DNA from: Antilocapra americana
Taxonomy: Eukaryota > Chordata > Mammalia > Artiodactyla > Antilocapridae
Assembly: GCA_007570785.1 (NCBI GenBank)
Contig: ML664152.1
Span: 2,728,911-2,792,910 of the forward strand
Length of the DNA stretch: 64,000 nt
Reading direction: 5' to 3'
Part shown: positions 22,498-35,481 of the stretch, one piece after another
How positions within the stretch are numbered: the stretch's first letter is position 1
Layout of the letters: every line of letters starts with the position of its first letter
Position numbers and translations under genes: made by a program
The notes under the pieces: model-generated
Seen by the model: only the letters and a program-made list of their open reading frames with translations
What the model was told of the DNA's origin: nothing
Databases searched by the model: none

Positions 22498-24360
22498 CAT
22501 CACGAGAAGCTGGGATGGTGGTTACCTGTGTGGCCGGGTGCAGCATGTCGGAGGGCCTCAGGGCGGGGCAGGGGGGGGGGCTTCTGGTACTGCTGTCTGG
22601 CCTGGGTGGGCTCCCCTCATAAGCACGTTTCTCAAGGTTTCTATGTCTGGTTTCCAGGACTACAGGCTTTCAGACGCACCCTGCTGGCCATGAGCCTTAT
22701 ACAGGGCAGCTGCTTGTCCCCTCCAACACACACCTGCTGCCCCTCACCTGCTCCCTCCCCATGGCTTCCCCGAGGGCTTGCCCATTTATGGGCACCTCTA
22801 AGCAGCTGTGTAACCCCCAGAGGAAAAGCCAGCTGGCTCCTCTGAGCCCACAGATGCTGCTGGAAACCGAGGCAGGCAGGGCTGGCCCCTGGTCCCAGCC
22901 TTCTGTGTCCATGGGCACTTGTGGGCAGAGCCAGCAGGAAGCTGGCCGGTGAGGAAGGGGCAGGGTGGGGCTGTCCTTCAGAGAGACCCCTGTCCTGAGC
23001 TGAGGACACAGGCAAGGGGACAGCCAGATTGAGGGGGGAGCACTGTTCCATGTCCAGAGCCCAACCAGTTCCTTGGCACCCCTGCCCCCGGGCCCCCAGG
23101 CAGGTGTCGGTGGTGCAAGGGCATTCAGTGAAGGGGTCAGGACGAGTGGTGGCTGTGGAGGCTGTGACCGTGGTGCTGATACTGAGGGTGGGACGACCTC
23201 GGTGAGACGAGGAGGGAGCTGAGACGGTTAAACATGAGAGTGCACATACTTCTCCCCAGATTGGGTCTGGGAGGAGGTGCTGCCTGCCATGGCAGGTCCC
23301 TGTCCCCGGGGAGCCCATCTGACCCATATCCCAGAAGGGCCTCCTGTGTAGACAGTGGGTTCAGAAGTAAGCAAGGGGCAGGCCCCACACAGAACAAGGA
23401 CTTTTCATCTAGATTTAGGCTTTCTGTGTGTAAACCAGAACAGGGTGATTTAAAGCAAAATGATTTTAATTTTACAATGTAATATAACCAATTGATCTAC
23501 TTTGTTTCCATGTAAATGCCTGGCTTTTTAAACACATCCCATTTCCAAAGGTGGCAATAAAAGAGAAACCATGACAAGGCTTTCTTTTACTTCTCACAGA
23601 GAAGCAGGTAACATCTCAAACAGATGAAAGAAGAAAGAATCGTACAATAAATCCTGATGATCTCAGTGTTTCCCACTTGAACACCTGTGTGTGTCCTTCC
23701 CACAAGCATGATCTCGACCTTCCCTGGTCAGCTTGGAGGTCAGGAGACACGGCGGCAGGGGGGCAGGGGGGTGGCACCCAGCCCTTGCTCCCACTCGAGT
23801 CCTCTGGGGTCCTGTGATGTCCTTGGGGTCAAATCGGGTTCCCTGAGATCATCACTCTTCCAGCACAGTCCTGGCAACGTCTGCATTTTCCTAGCGTGTT
23901 TACCGGCATCACAGATTTGGTCTGTAGATGGAGACCAGCTAGTGTCTCCATTGTGCTTCTGCAGCACCCCACCCCCAACCACACTTCTTTTCCTATAGAG
24001 TTTCTGTTGAACCAGGCTGTCTGTCCTGTGGCATTTTCTCCAGACTAAAGGATATGTTTCTATAAACAGGCATCTGCTCTGCAGACCTAACCCATCCTGG
24101 ATTCCTCTTCTCTCTCTCTCTAGACTTCCTTGCAGGCAGGGGGCACTACAGCTGCTTGCTTCTCCTTTGTGATGTCACACCCATTGGTTCCCATCCCCCT
24201 ACCCCTTAATTCATCAGGGCTGCATAGTGATTCCTGGGTCCTATCCTCCTGGCTTTGTCTAACTCTCCATAGTCATCTCTCGACTGCCCTCAGGTGGGGG
24301 AGGGTCTGGGGGGTCTGGACAGGAAGGGTGAGGTTGGCGTGGAATCCTCAGTGGGCCCCC
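22498..24360. other. Unique GC-rich intergenic sequence
   Basis: No repeat or RNA gene recognised. The 228-codon minus-strand frame at 22,641-23,327 has no domain I recognise and a low-complexity, chance-like composition, so it is not called. Confidence 0.5.
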
Positions 24361-25700
24361 AGTTCAGTTCAGTTCAGTCGCTCCTGACCCCATGGACTGT
24401 AGCATGCCAAGCTACCCTGTCCATCACCATCACCATCTCCCGGAGCTTGCTCAAACTCATATCCATCAAGTTGGTGATGCCATCCAACTATCTCGTCCTC
24501 TGTCATCCGCTTCTCCTCCTGCCTTCCATCTTTCTCAGCATCAGAGTCTTTCCTAACCAGTCAGTTATTCGCATCAGGTAGTCAAAGGATTGGAGCTTCA
24601 GCATCAGTCCTTACAATGAACACCCAGGACTGACCTCCTTTAGCATGGACTGGTTGGATCTCCTTGCAGTCCAAGGAACCCTCAAGAGTCCTCTCCAACA
24701 CCACAGTTCAAAAGCATCAATTCTTCTGCACTCAGCTTTCTTTATAGTCCAACTCTCACATCCATACATGACTATTGGAAAAACCATAGCCTTGACTAGA
24801 CGGACCTTTGTTGGCAAAGCAATGTTTCTGCTTTGTAATATGCTGTCTAGGTTGGTCACAGTCTTTCTTCCAAGGAGCAAGCGTCTTAATTTCATGGCTG
24901 CAGTCACCATCTGCAGTGATTTTCAAGCCCAAGAAAACAAAGTCACTCACTATTTCCATTGTCTCCCCATTTATTTGCCCTGAAGTGATGGGACCGGATG
25001 CCACGATCTTCATTTCTTGAATGTTGAGTTTTAGACCAGCTTTTCCACTCTCCTCTTTCACTTTTATCAAGAGGCTCTTTAGTTGCTCTTTGTTTTCTGC
25101 TAAGGGTGGTGCCATCTGTGTATCTGAGATTATTGATATTTCCCCCTCAATCCTGATAACAGTTTGTGCTTCATCCAGCCCAGCATTTCGCATGATGTAC
25201 TCTCAATAGAAGTTAAATAAGCAGGGTGACAATATACAGCTTTGACATACTCCTTTCCCAAGTTGGGACCAGTCCATTGTTCCATGTCCGGTTCAAACTA
25301 TTGCTTCTTGACCTGCATACAGACTTTACAGGAGTCAGATAAGGTGGTCTAGTCGTCCCATCTCTTGGAAGAATTTTCCACAGTTTGTTGTGATCCACAC
25401 AGTAAAAGGCTTTAGCATAGTCAATGAAGCAGAAGTAGATGTTTTTCTGGAATTCTCTTGCTTTTTCTATGATCCAATGGATGCTGGCAATTTGATCTTT
25501 GGTTCCTCTGCCTTTTCTAAATCCAGCTTGAACATCTGGAATTTCTCAGTCTATGTACTGTTGAACTCTAGCTTGGAGAATTTTGAGCATTACTTTGCTA
25601 GCAGGTGAGATGAGTGCAATTGTGCAGAACATTCTTTGGCATTGTCTTTCTTTGGGATTGGAATGAAAACTGACCTTTCCCAGTCCTATGGCCACTGCTG
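24361..25700 (-). repeat. BovB (RTE LINE), longest copy here, 3' half, antisense
   Basis: The minus strand encodes broken BovB reverse-transcriptase and C-terminal text, including LKLNIQEMKIVASGPIT and [20 protein letters not shown] in separate frames. The plus strand begins with the reversed ACTGA tail. No endonuclease domain lies within it; the copy is truncated near 25,700 and interrupted by stops and shifts. BovB is an RTE-clade non-LTR retrotransposon, known for patchy, horizontally acquired distribution among vertebrates. Confidence 0.92.
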
Positions 25701-26429
25701 AGTTTCAGCCCCATCCAAAGCCCACAGGTGTGTTTGCACAGCCCCGTCCACAGAGCTCACGTCTGACCCGTTAACCCAAAGGCAACTTCCATCCTGGTGG
25801 ATCTTCTCCATCACCTCCCACCTTGTGCCATCAAAGAGCTGGGCGAGTTAGTGACATGGCACCAAAAGCGGAGGACGCTGACACTACAGAGTTTGCATGT
25901 TGGGCATGACCTCAGGCTCAGTGTAACAAAAATGAAGGGAGAATGGATGGCAGAGCTGGGCAGGCTGAGGGACCGTCCCTTCCCCACTCTCCTTTCTGTG
26001 CTGACTTTGACACAAAGCTAGTGTCTGGCACCATTTCATCTCATGCTGTCTGCTCTGGGACATAGCTGTTGGGGGCTTTTGAAAAGCGGGGTGACTCTCC
26101 CCTCCTTCCGCCTCATGGCTAGTGTTTGGAAATAAAATCTGAGCTCGGCAGAGATTAAAACAGGGCATGAATTTCACAAGATGCCTTGTGGTCCGGGGAC
26201 ATACAAGTTTCATAAAATAAACTGGCTTCTGTTTTCTGTTAGAATCTACAAGTGTCCATCTGGTCCCTGCCATCTAAGGGAAAAAACAATCCTCAGAAGG
26301 ATGCTGAGAAATACTTTAAGATTATTAATTATTTTCAGAATTTCTGCCAAGGCATGAGAGACCCTCTCTCTCTTATTAAGGCTTGGTTACTGCACACCTC
26401 TGGGCACGCTCCTTAGACACGGGTGGCTG
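25701..26429. other. Unique intergenic sequence
   Basis: No repeat or gene recognised. Confidence 0.45.
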
Positions 26430-26705
26430 CCACGGGCTGAATGTGTCCCCCCAGGTTCATGTGTTGACATCCTGACTCCCAGAATTTCAGAGTGTGACTC
26501 TGTGGAAAGAGGCAACTGAGGTCAGATGAGGTCACCAGGGTGGGTGTTGACCCCAGATGAGTCCCTACGAGAAGGAGTCAGGATACAGACAGGTACAGAG
26601 GGATGGCCTCCCGAGGAACCAGCCCTGCACACACCATGGTCTTGGATGTCCAGCCTCCAGGCCATGAGAAGATAAATTTGTCATCTGAGCCCCTGTCTGT
26701 GGTAC
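26430..26705 (+). repeat. MLT1-type (ERVL-MaLR) LTR, sense
   Basis: MLT1-like: 'gggctgaatgtgtccccccaggttcatgtgttgacatcctgactccc', then 'gatgtccagcctccaggccatgagaagataaatttgtc'. An ancient, non-coding LTR remnant. Confidence 0.7.
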
Positions 26706-28536
26706 ATGTTAAGGTAGCCCCGTGACTGCTCACCTGTTACCACCCACCTTGCCCTCCAGCCCACTAGCCTCCTTCCTGTTCCTCCAGCAGGCACACTCCC
26801 CACTCAGGGTCTCTGCTTCTAATATCCACTCGACTCCTGGCTTTGCCCAAAGGTGACCTCAGAAGACCACCCCTCACCCTCCACACCTGATTTTTCTCCT
26901 CCCTCTACTGTCTCCAGACCCATGGTTTCTGCCTCTGGAGTGTGGTTCCACAAGGACAGAGTCTGGCTGTAAGAGGAGCCTCATCCGGGGAGCCCACAGC
27001 AGTGATAGCAGGATCCCTGGGGGCAGGGGGGCTGACTCCACTGATGAAGCCTGGCTGGTCACTTGGGCCACTTGGGTTCATGTCCTGTTTGAAATTCTTA
27101 ATGATTATAAAGCGGGATTGTAATCATTCATAATCTGCCCCACAGATTCATTCTTTAGACAGGATTCTGCAAACTGTGGGCCTTGGGGACCCCACCACAT
27201 TTTAGACTGTTAGGCACAGGCTCCCAGACACCAACACCTTGAATGTTCTCATCAAAGTTGTACCCTAACTCCATGGTCAATGTTGGATTTGAGGGCCTCT
27301 CCCAACTGGCTGGCCTGGTCTCAGGACAGTCCAACTCCATAGTTGTCCTGCTCCAGGACTCCCATGGAGCCAGGTGGGAGCAGATCCCCAGCCAAGCCCA
27401 CGAGCAGCCGCTCCTTCCCAGCCCAGCCCACCTCCTCTTCTCTCGTAAGTCACATGGATGAGAAACCACTCACAGCCATTAATGTCCCCCAGTCCCTCTC
27501 AGGCAAACTTGGGGTCCACATTCCCCTGGGCAGCTTGTGCCCCAAGTTCATGCAGAAACGGGCACTTTCACAGCTCCCAGAGACCTGGGTGCAGCTGCCT
27601 CACTGCCTCAGGGACCCATCTGGCCTGAAGCTGACTTCTGGCCAAGAGCCTTTTCTCCAGATTCAGCTCATTGCCTCCTTCCTGGAACCTTCTGGAACGT
27701 GCTCAGACTCCACAGGGTCGTTACTCCGAGGGAGGCAAGCCAGGACTTTGCTCTCATCTAGAGAAATGTATGAATGTCACCAGGACTTTCTGAAAAGGAA
27801 TTATTTGAAAAGGAAAAATAACAACAAAATAATAAAATCTCACCAGGCCTCTCAGCTGATCCCAGCCAGGAGAGGAAAACGCTCATGTCAAATAGGCAGG
27901 AGCATGGCCAAGAAGGAGCAAGCCCCCGACTGATCACAGTCACCACGCTACCCACATGGTGAGATGGGTGAGTCAGAAAACTCACCTGAGTCCAGGAGAG
28001 GGAGGGACCGTCAGGCCTGATGTGTCCTCAATGACACTCAGCTGCAGAGCCGACAGCCCTGACTGCATTGCATTTCTTTGCTTTGTCGCAAGTCCTTACC
28101 CTTAGCAAGGGACCCGGGAGGTGCTCTTCACTCCGATGGAGGCTGCCTGATACCTCCATCACTGCTGTGGTCCCAGAGGCTCTGTGGCCTCCGGGGGTCA
28201 GGGTGAGGCCTTTCCTCTGGCCAGCGGAGGGCCAGGGCAGCGTGCCCAAGGCCTTCCCCAGTAGGGGCAGTCAAGGGCACGGGAACCCTGGTATGAGGGG
28301 ACACCAACCACACAGGTCTGAGGAGGACCAAAGACTTGATCGTTGGTGACCTCACCTGAAGCCAGACAATTCCCAGAATTCTCAGGGGCAAGCCTGGGAA
28401 CCCCTCCCCTGTGTAAGCCCACATGCGTCTGGGTTCTGGAGTTAACGCATTCTGAATCCTAAAGACCCCACTTCTGAAATTTAATCACATCTTCAATTCA
28501 CATCAAGGTAGAATTTACTTAGATATTAAAAGGACG
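26706..28536. other. Unique intergenic sequence with one long open frame
   Basis: No repeat recognised. A 196-codon plus-strand frame at 27,343-27,933 shows no family motif. Other frames in the same DNA are also open for long stretches, so I treat it as chance. Confidence 0.45.
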
Positions 28537-28674
28537 GGGGCACTCCCCTGGTGGCGGTTAGGACTCCGCACTTCCACTGCAGGAGGCATGGGTTCACTCC
28601 CTGGTTGGGGAACTAAGATCCTGAATGCCACATGGCACGCCACCAACCCCTCCACCAAAAAAAAAAAAAAAAAC
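28537..28674 (+). repeat. CHR-1-type SINE with A tail
   Basis: 'actcccctggtggcggttaggactccgcacttccactgcagg', then 'ggttcactccctggttggggaactaagatcctgaatgccacatgg' and a 16-base A run at about 28,657-28,674, which suggests a fairly young copy. Confidence 0.88.
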
Positions 28675-31600
28675 AATTAAAAGAACAGACACAGACTAGG
28701 ATGCCAAAAGCCCCAAACCCCTTGTCCTGAGAGCAGCTGAGGATGCTCTCCCGGGAAAGAGGCTGGAGGCAGAGGCCCAGACTTGGACTGGGGTCCCAGT
28801 GAATCTGCTTGGCGCCAAGTCAAAGGAGCTGTGAGAAAGTGAGAGCCGGTCGGGCTGACCTGAAGGCTCGTTTCCTTAGAAACTGTGTTGCTGAGAGAAG
28901 CGTAGCCAAGTGAGCACCCTGGGCACAGAGAGCCACCTGCCGAGGGCTGCAGCAGAGTCAGGGTTTACTGCAGGCGCCAAGCCAGCGAGGGGAGACAAGC
29001 CGGGATCCACCTCCACTGGGTCTCTGCACTGGGGATGGGTTTAGGGGAAGAGCAGAGCAGCTGGGTGAATCACCATTTTGAGACATTTCTGAGATGTGGT
29101 TTCGGGAGGCAGGAGGTTTCAGGTGGTCCATGGCTCAGGGGTCTGTGAGCTCGTCCTGCCCTGGGGAAACTGCCTGGATGTGCACATTAATGATGAGGTT
29201 ACAGCAGCAGTTTAACCTGCATGATGTTATCGCCAAGAGTACTCTCAGTCATCTGACTGGCTGACCAGGGTAGTTAGTGCAGGATTGCAGGCGGAGGGGA
29301 CAGAAAGGGGGTAAAGTTTTGGATGAGAGATGAATCATGAACTCAGTATGGGAACCTGGCTTTAGGGAATGGGGTTCCAGAAGGTGGGGGATCTGCTCTG
29401 GGGAGCTGTGCATGGACAGGGGTGGTTCACGGAGCACTTAGGTGAGAGCAAGAGCAGGACATTCTGTCCTCACAGTGGGAGGCTGTCAAGGTGGGCACCA
29501 GTCAGACAGTCCCTCCACCCCACCAGAGGGACACACCCCAAGGCAAGGCCCAGGCTGCTCAAGTGCCAGGAAGCACGGAGGGTGCCTCCCCAGCACTGCG
29601 GTGTTCTCTAAGCCTTTCACTCTCTGACAAAGCTCCCAAGGCAAGCAGCTCTCCAGGGACAGGAGTCTAATGCTCCTGGGTCAGGCTCTGAGGGTAAGAC
29701 TTAGGAAAGAGGACATGGGGCCTATGGTACTGGATCTCAGGCGACCCAGGACACTACCCTGGTCGTGACCTCCTCCCCACCCCCCACCACCCCTGGGGTG
29801 TGCATACCTGCAGATACCCTCCCCCAGCACAGTGGGCCTGACCTCATCAGATGAGCTGGGGCTCGGGACTAAGCCAGAGGGATTCAGAATGTGAGGCTTT
29901 CTCCTGCCGGCCGTAAACACATGGCCGGAAGCCATGGGTGTATGGCTGGGAACTGTGGGCCCATGGTCGGGACCTGTGGGCAGTGGAGGAGCTCAGAGCC
30001 AGTCCAGCTGCCAGCAAGAAAATGGGAACCTCAGCCTCAATCTTGGGTGCAAAGGATTGAATTCTGAAAGCAAGAAGTGAGCTGGACAGGGCTTGGCAGC
30101 CTGGAGACCCCTGACCTACGAGGCTGCCATTTTCATGCCACGCTCGCAGTAATTTATGAGAGAGCGCAGCTATCCTGTGCAGGACTGAGAAAACTTTCAG
30201 GCAGGAGAAGGGAAAGGGGACAGGGCAGAAAACGGGCAGGAGGGGTGGCTGTGGGGAAGAGTGGGGAGCTGGGCTGCCAGGGGCACCTCAAGTCCTGGGG
30301 TCTAGCCGCAGAGCACAGCCCCCCGAAACACCAAATGTCAAAACTGGAAATCACATAGCTTAGACCCCCCCAAGTGAGGTGGAGGAGGGGAAAGGGCGAT
30401 CAAGGTCACCAGGTGGTATGTGAGCACCGTAGAGCCAAGGCCCCAGGGGCAGGGGTGGCCACTTCACCCCTGAGAACCACTGTGCAGACCGCCCACCGCC
30501 CTCCCTCCGTGTGGCTCGGTGACTGGCGCTGGAGCAGCAGCTGCAACACACTGGCAAACCCTAACTGGGGTGACCGCCTCCCGGGAAAGGAGGACAGAGG
30601 TAAGGCTGGCTTCCACCACCTCCCCCCAGGACTGATCGCAGTCCACGAATCAGGGATGCTCTGTGAAGTCACCTGAGATCACCAGCCCCACCCTTTGTAC
30701 CGAGGACACAGGCCCAGAGCAGACGGGGACTCTCCAGGGAAGACCAGGACCCAGGCGCAGCTGCTGGCGGGCCTGTCCCCAAGCCCACTCCATCCCACTG
30801 CAGTGGGCGTGGGGGGTGTCCCAAACCGCTCCCTTCCTCCTCTCCTCCCAGCCTTTAGACTTGGTCTGGGCCAGGGGTCCCCACCGCTCCCTGCTCATTA
30901 CAGTATTACTCTGCCTGGCTCCAGCTACAGCAGAGGGAGTTTGGGGAGGTTTGATGAGCAAACCATGGGCTGATGTAAGCACTTTAAGAACTCTGGGCTG
31001 TTGTTTTGGACCCTCTTCAGCAGGCCAGCACGAGAATAGACTTCAACCAGGGTGAACCAGGGTGGGAGCTGAGAACCCACACGGCTGCCACCCCTGCCTA
31101 GCAGGACAAAGTTCCAAGTGGGCCCACATATACTGACACACAAACAGGGTCCCGGAGACACCGCTAGTGAACATGCTCCAAGCCCGTCCAATCTCCCAGG
31201 AAGAGAACCATTAACGGAGCTGTTAAAACCACCAAGCTGTAAAACACACTTGCTACCTGACACCCTCAGGTCACTCAGACACAGGGCTGTTTGTTCTAGA
31301 CTCTGACTGCTCCAGAAAACTGTAAGTGAACTTCCACCGGCCCCAAAGCCTCCTCAAGGGTAAGGAAGCCCTGAGCACAGGGCTCCTTTGGGGGTAAAGG
31401 AAGGTGTCCTAAGAGGTGCCAAGGTGATGATACACAACCTTAAGAATATACTAAGAACTGCTGGATTGCATCCTTTAACTGGGTGGACTGAATGTTTATA
31501 AAGTAAATCTAAATAAAAAAGAAGGGGCCCCAGCAGACCCTCATCCACAGCAGCTCCTCCCAGGGCTGGGGCTTCCTGCCAAAGTGAAGGGTAGGGAGCA

Positions 31601-31887
31601 AGCATCTGGGGCAGGGTGTCAGGAGCTGGCCTCAAGTTTCCCATTGGAGACTGAGCTGAGGATTAACATTCCTGACATCAATGGAGTATGTATAATCCAC
31701 TGGATTAGATAGGAAACCATGAGGCCCTGACACAGGAGATCAATGAATAAGTGGTAGTTTGATGAAAAACTGGGTACTAGAATTTCAGAGCCCCTTCTAC
31801 AGTTAGCCCCGGGGGGAAGGCCACTTTCTTAAGATCTGCCCCCCTCTCCACACACACGTGCGGGTAGGTGGAAACTCTGTGAGCTGG
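28675..31887. other. Unique GC-rich intergenic sequence
   Basis: No gene or dispersed repeat recognised. Holds a small 21-bp triplicate at 29,917-29,979. Confidence 0.45.
29917..29979. repeat. 21-bp tandem repeat, three degenerate copies
   Basis: Units start at 29,917, 29,938 and 29,959, each of the form nnnnATGGncgggaacnnTGG. The period is exactly 21 bp. Confidence 0.7.
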
Positions 31888-31910
31888 ACACACACACACA
31901 CACACACACA
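31888..31910. repeat. Short (CA)n microsatellite
   Basis: About 11 CA units in unique sequence. From here to about 33,600 no gene or repeat is recognised. Confidence 0.9.
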
Positions 31911-33599
31911 GAGGCAGGTACAAACTCTGCAGGCTGGGCAGGATTTGGGGTGAAATCACATGACATCTGGGATGCTCCCACTGGAGGGTGGATCTGCACA
32001 GAGAAGTGCAGAACAACACACACACTGAAGGAAGCCACAGACTGAATGATCCCCCTATCTGAAAATCCAACATGGAGAGGCTGGGGGGAGAGTGGGGACT
32101 GGGAGGGGACTAGGTGTCCTCAGGGGTGGAAACGTTTGATGGCGCCTCAATCACGTGCTTCAGAGGGAAAAAAAAAATGATACACGGGGGAATAATAACA
32201 ATGCCCCCTTTTGAACACAAGCTTTCCAGGGAACAATGGTTGGCATCTTTATCCATCTTGCCCAGTGGGAATGTTTCCTAACACTAGAGAAACACGGCCC
32301 TTCAGAGAGACAGCGACCCACCGCCCACCAGCGCCCGCAGCTAGGTAACACAGCTAAAGTTGAAGGATCCTGAAAACACGGGGGGAGTCTGTACAGCTTG
32401 GCCTGCAATGGTGACAGGAGCAGGGTGCTGAGGGAGTTATGGAGGGCCGGGGTTTGAGGACTGTAATCAGGCATGACGCCTTTTCTTCCCCCCAGAAACT
32501 TCTGCAGGGATGGTTGCTTCCTTACTTTTTGATCAAAGGAATCTCTCCAAACAGAAGCCCATACCAACGTGCACCCACAGAACAGCATTGAGAGCAGCAG
32601 GGTCTCTGCTGAGGGGAAGTGGGGCTCGGAGGTGCAAGTCAGGTTGGCCCCTCAGCCTGCCCTGCTGCCAGCAGCTTTTCTCTTGAAGCTGCTTTGTGGA
32701 GATGACAGGAATGTTCACCCGGTGAGGTGAAGGGATCCACTGCTGGATGACAAAGTCATGGCACCACTCAAGAAAAAACTGCAAAGCAGTTTCTCTCCAG
32801 GACTGAAATCTTCCCTCCTTCCTGCTTCTATGCTTTTGTTGTGGCTAACTCTGTTTCATTCTCTGATGGCTGGAGTTGTAGGGGCTTCCATGATGAGGTC
32901 ATGAGAGTCCAGGGAAAAAGAAAAATGACCCCCTGCCCCACAGAAATATTCCCAAAATGATTAAATCTACTGAGGCCCCTGGCTGATGGGTTCCTAACAC
33001 TTGGTGAGGGTATAAGGCCATATTCATTTGGAAAACAAGCCCTAAGCCTATTGTGACCTGGCTTCATGATGAGATTATTATTGATGACTGGAAGATTTGG
33101 GTCATGTATCAGGAAAAATTACAGAAACTAAACCAATTGCCTTTTCTCAAAAGATTGGGACGCTAGAGAGATTTGTACCCCCCAGAAGCTGAGTGCAGAC
33201 AAAAGGAAACACGTGAGTCATAATGCAGGTGGCTTCAGGGTAGACTGTAAAAGATTTGCCCTTGCCAGAAACAGTCTTGTGGTGTGTGGGTAGATGGTAA
33301 ACAGACCACCACTGACGATGGCTGTACCCTGAGAAATCTTTGCCCTCAGATATTGCTATAATGCTTATTTGCTGGAGCAAGATGTTGTATTTGCTGAAGT
33401 AGTAGACTGTACTAATAGAGTAGATAGAACAATACGATTTACAACCTCATGGATCATGTTTTTAGTAAAATAAAAATAGGTTTCTGGGTAAAAATGTAAC
33501 CAAAATATAACAAAGGACCAGGTAAAAACCTTTAGTACATTTTAGAATCAGGAGATAAATCATTTGAATAGGAAAATACTGCGAAAATCATTACAAAGG

Positions 33600-34325
33600 T
33601 AACTGACCTAAAACATGTGCTATATAAGTAGAAACAAAAGTAAAGCAGCAGCTGTCTTTAGACCTTCAAGAGACTCATGTGATTCCTCCCCCTCAACCCC
33701 CCTCCTAACCCTAAACCTATCCCTCCCCCTGGCTGACACCGCTGTCCCTTCTGGCACTCCTGAGCCCCTGGAGCAGGACTCCTGCAGGGCAGGTGTTCCA
33801 GCCTGAACAGGAGTTCACCTGCTTTTCGTGCTGACTGCAGCAGTCTGACGGCGGCCTAACCAGCAATCAGAGATTCCGTGCCTCTTTTCCTGGGACGCCA
33901 GTCCTTGCCTAAGACTCTTTCCCGGGTGCCAAGGCCATGCTGACTCACTGTGCACCTGTGGGCCTGGTTGTGAAACCATGAAGGAAAGTGTCCCTGACGT
34001 GTCAGCGTTTTTTTTTTTCTGACAAGACATAAACCTTGCGGAGGACTTCCCTGCTAGTCTGGTGGTTGGGACTCTGTGCTCCCAACACACAGGGCACAGG
34101 TTCAGTTCCTGGTCGGGGAAGACCCTGCAGGCCAGGTGGGGCAGCCAAAAAAAAACCAAATTGTGCTGAACCTTGCTTCTCTGGAACAGTTCCTCGGCTC
34201 TCTGAGAGGCTGTCCTCCGGGTTCCAGTCCTCTGTCTGGCTCTGATAAAATTTTCTTCTATTCCTATCACAGACTGCTGACTACTTCTGTCAACAGGGGA
34301 GAAGCACCGTAAACTCAGGAACTTA
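33600..34325 (+). repeat. Possible ERV LTR, split by a SINE
   Basis: It has an LTR-like layout: TATA-like 'gctatataagta' near 33,619, a C-rich stretch, and a 3' part ('tcctctgtctggctctgataaaattttcttctattcct') resembling the polyadenylation region of the LTR copies at 22.4 and 54.4 kb. The 5' boundary and target duplication were not found. Confidence 0.4.
34044..34160 (+). repeat. CHR-1-type SINE
   Basis: 'ggacttccctgctagtctggtggttgggactctgtgctccc', then 'caggttcagttcctggtcggggaagaccctgcaggcc' and a short A tail. The next ~660 bp (34,330-34,990) are unique sequence just downstream of the RRP1 3' end. Confidence 0.85.
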
Positions 34326-35011
34326 ACACTTCCCTCCCGGCCAACCTTTCCCCCCACCCCCAACCTGGGATGGAAGGGGGCCCACTGGGGACCTCCTCCT
34401 GGGGGAATGCGCCTGCACACAGCTGGGCTCTGTAAACTGAGGTTCAGCTTCAGCCTCTATGCATCCTCCCGAGACTGGGCCTCTCGCTGGGCTCAGCCAC
34501 ACACACTTTGGCCTGGCAGAGGCCAGCCTGGCTGGAGATGGTACCCACCTGAAACCCAGGCAGCCCTCTGCCACAGCCACTGCATCACCTGGAAGCCCCC
34601 CAGAGCCCACACTGCACTGCACCCCGTTTCTATTTCCTGTCCAGTCAGGGCTCAGTCCAGGAGCTGAGCCCCAGTGGAAAGGAGCAGGGGGCCTGGCGGG
34701 CAGATGCCCACAGGAACCTCAGGCCCAGCTCTGCCTCCATGTCACAGAGAAGGAGTGGGCAGGGAGCTGACCCTCCCGCCCACGTGATAGGGCGGCACAA
34801 AGACCCAGTTCAGTGTCAGCTCTGACCCCGAGCCGACAGTGCACATGCAGACAACACTGTTGGCGCGTGGCATTGTTTTCAGAGCCTGAAGAAGATGTGA
34901 GCAGGCTCTGGGGGCATGACACCAACACCGCCTGCACCCGTCAGCTCACATGGCTGGACACCCCGTGAAACCACACCAGGGCAGGACCGGCGTGCAGGCA
35001 CCACGCTGCAT

Positions 35012-35017
35012 TTTATT
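35012..35017 (-). terminator. RRP1: RRP1 polyadenylation signal AATAAA
   Basis: AATAAA lies on the minus strand 240 bp past the stop. A GT-rich stretch follows about 35-50 bp downstream (minus 'GGTGTGGTTTCACGGGGTGT', around 34,962-34,981), as expected for a cleavage downstream element. Cleavage is estimated near 34,995. Confidence 0.8.
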
Positions 35018-35257
35018 ATCGGCACCCGGGTCAAGGCCAGTCTCCTGCCCAGGGAGGGTGTCTGGGGGCCTCCAGTCCCAGGGCTCACCGGCCTGCCCGA
35101 GGTCAGCACAGCCGCCGTGTTTCCAGGACGTGGGCAGTCAGTCCTGACCTCAGCCGCTTCTTGACACAGTAAGTTGGGTAGCAGTCAGTCTCTGGAGTCT
35201 CAGGGACCAGGCCTGACGGTCTTGTCCCCGCATCCTCTCAGGGGGCCTGGGGGGGTG

Positions 35258-35481
35258 TCACTTCTGGCCCTCTGGGGTCCACTTCCTTTTCGCCTTTGGC
35301 TCCTGGCAACCAGCCATCTTTGCTCTGGCCCCCACCCGAGGCTGCCGCTGCCTCCTGGAGGCCCCTCTCCCGCCATGGCTCCCAGGCCGCTCCCGGGGGT
35401 CACCGCCTGCTCTCCGCCGCCGCCGCCTCCTCATGGATCCTGGGCTCGAGTCTGGATGTAAGGCCTCCTTTGCATGTCTCC
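35258..35481 (-). CDS. RRP1: RRP1 exon 13, C-terminus and stop (residues 374-447)
   Basis: The acceptor TTTCAG precedes 35,481; the stop TGA is at 35,260-35,258. Encodes a basic tail with a run of seven Arg from a CGG/AGG repeat (SMRRRRRRRAGG) and ends PKAKRKWTPEGQK. The frame is fixed by exon 12 phase and by similarity to the human basic C-terminus (RAKAANVQEPEKKKK-type). The other two frames are also fairly open but do not fit the phase. Confidence 0.88.

Noticed and set aside
22641..23327. 228-codon open frame, minus strand
   Set aside because: GC-rich DNA with overlapping open frames on both strands, Pro/Ser/Thr/Gly-rich composition, no family motif and no exon-like splice context.
24756..25193. 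145-codon reverse-transcriptase-like frame
   Set aside because: Real similarity, but it is a fragment of a dead BovB copy, recorded as a repeat and not as a gene.
27343..27933. 196-codon open frame, plus strand
   Set aside because: No recognised domain, no start context or splice evidence; other frames in the same DNA are also open. A non-coding RNA exon cannot be excluded.
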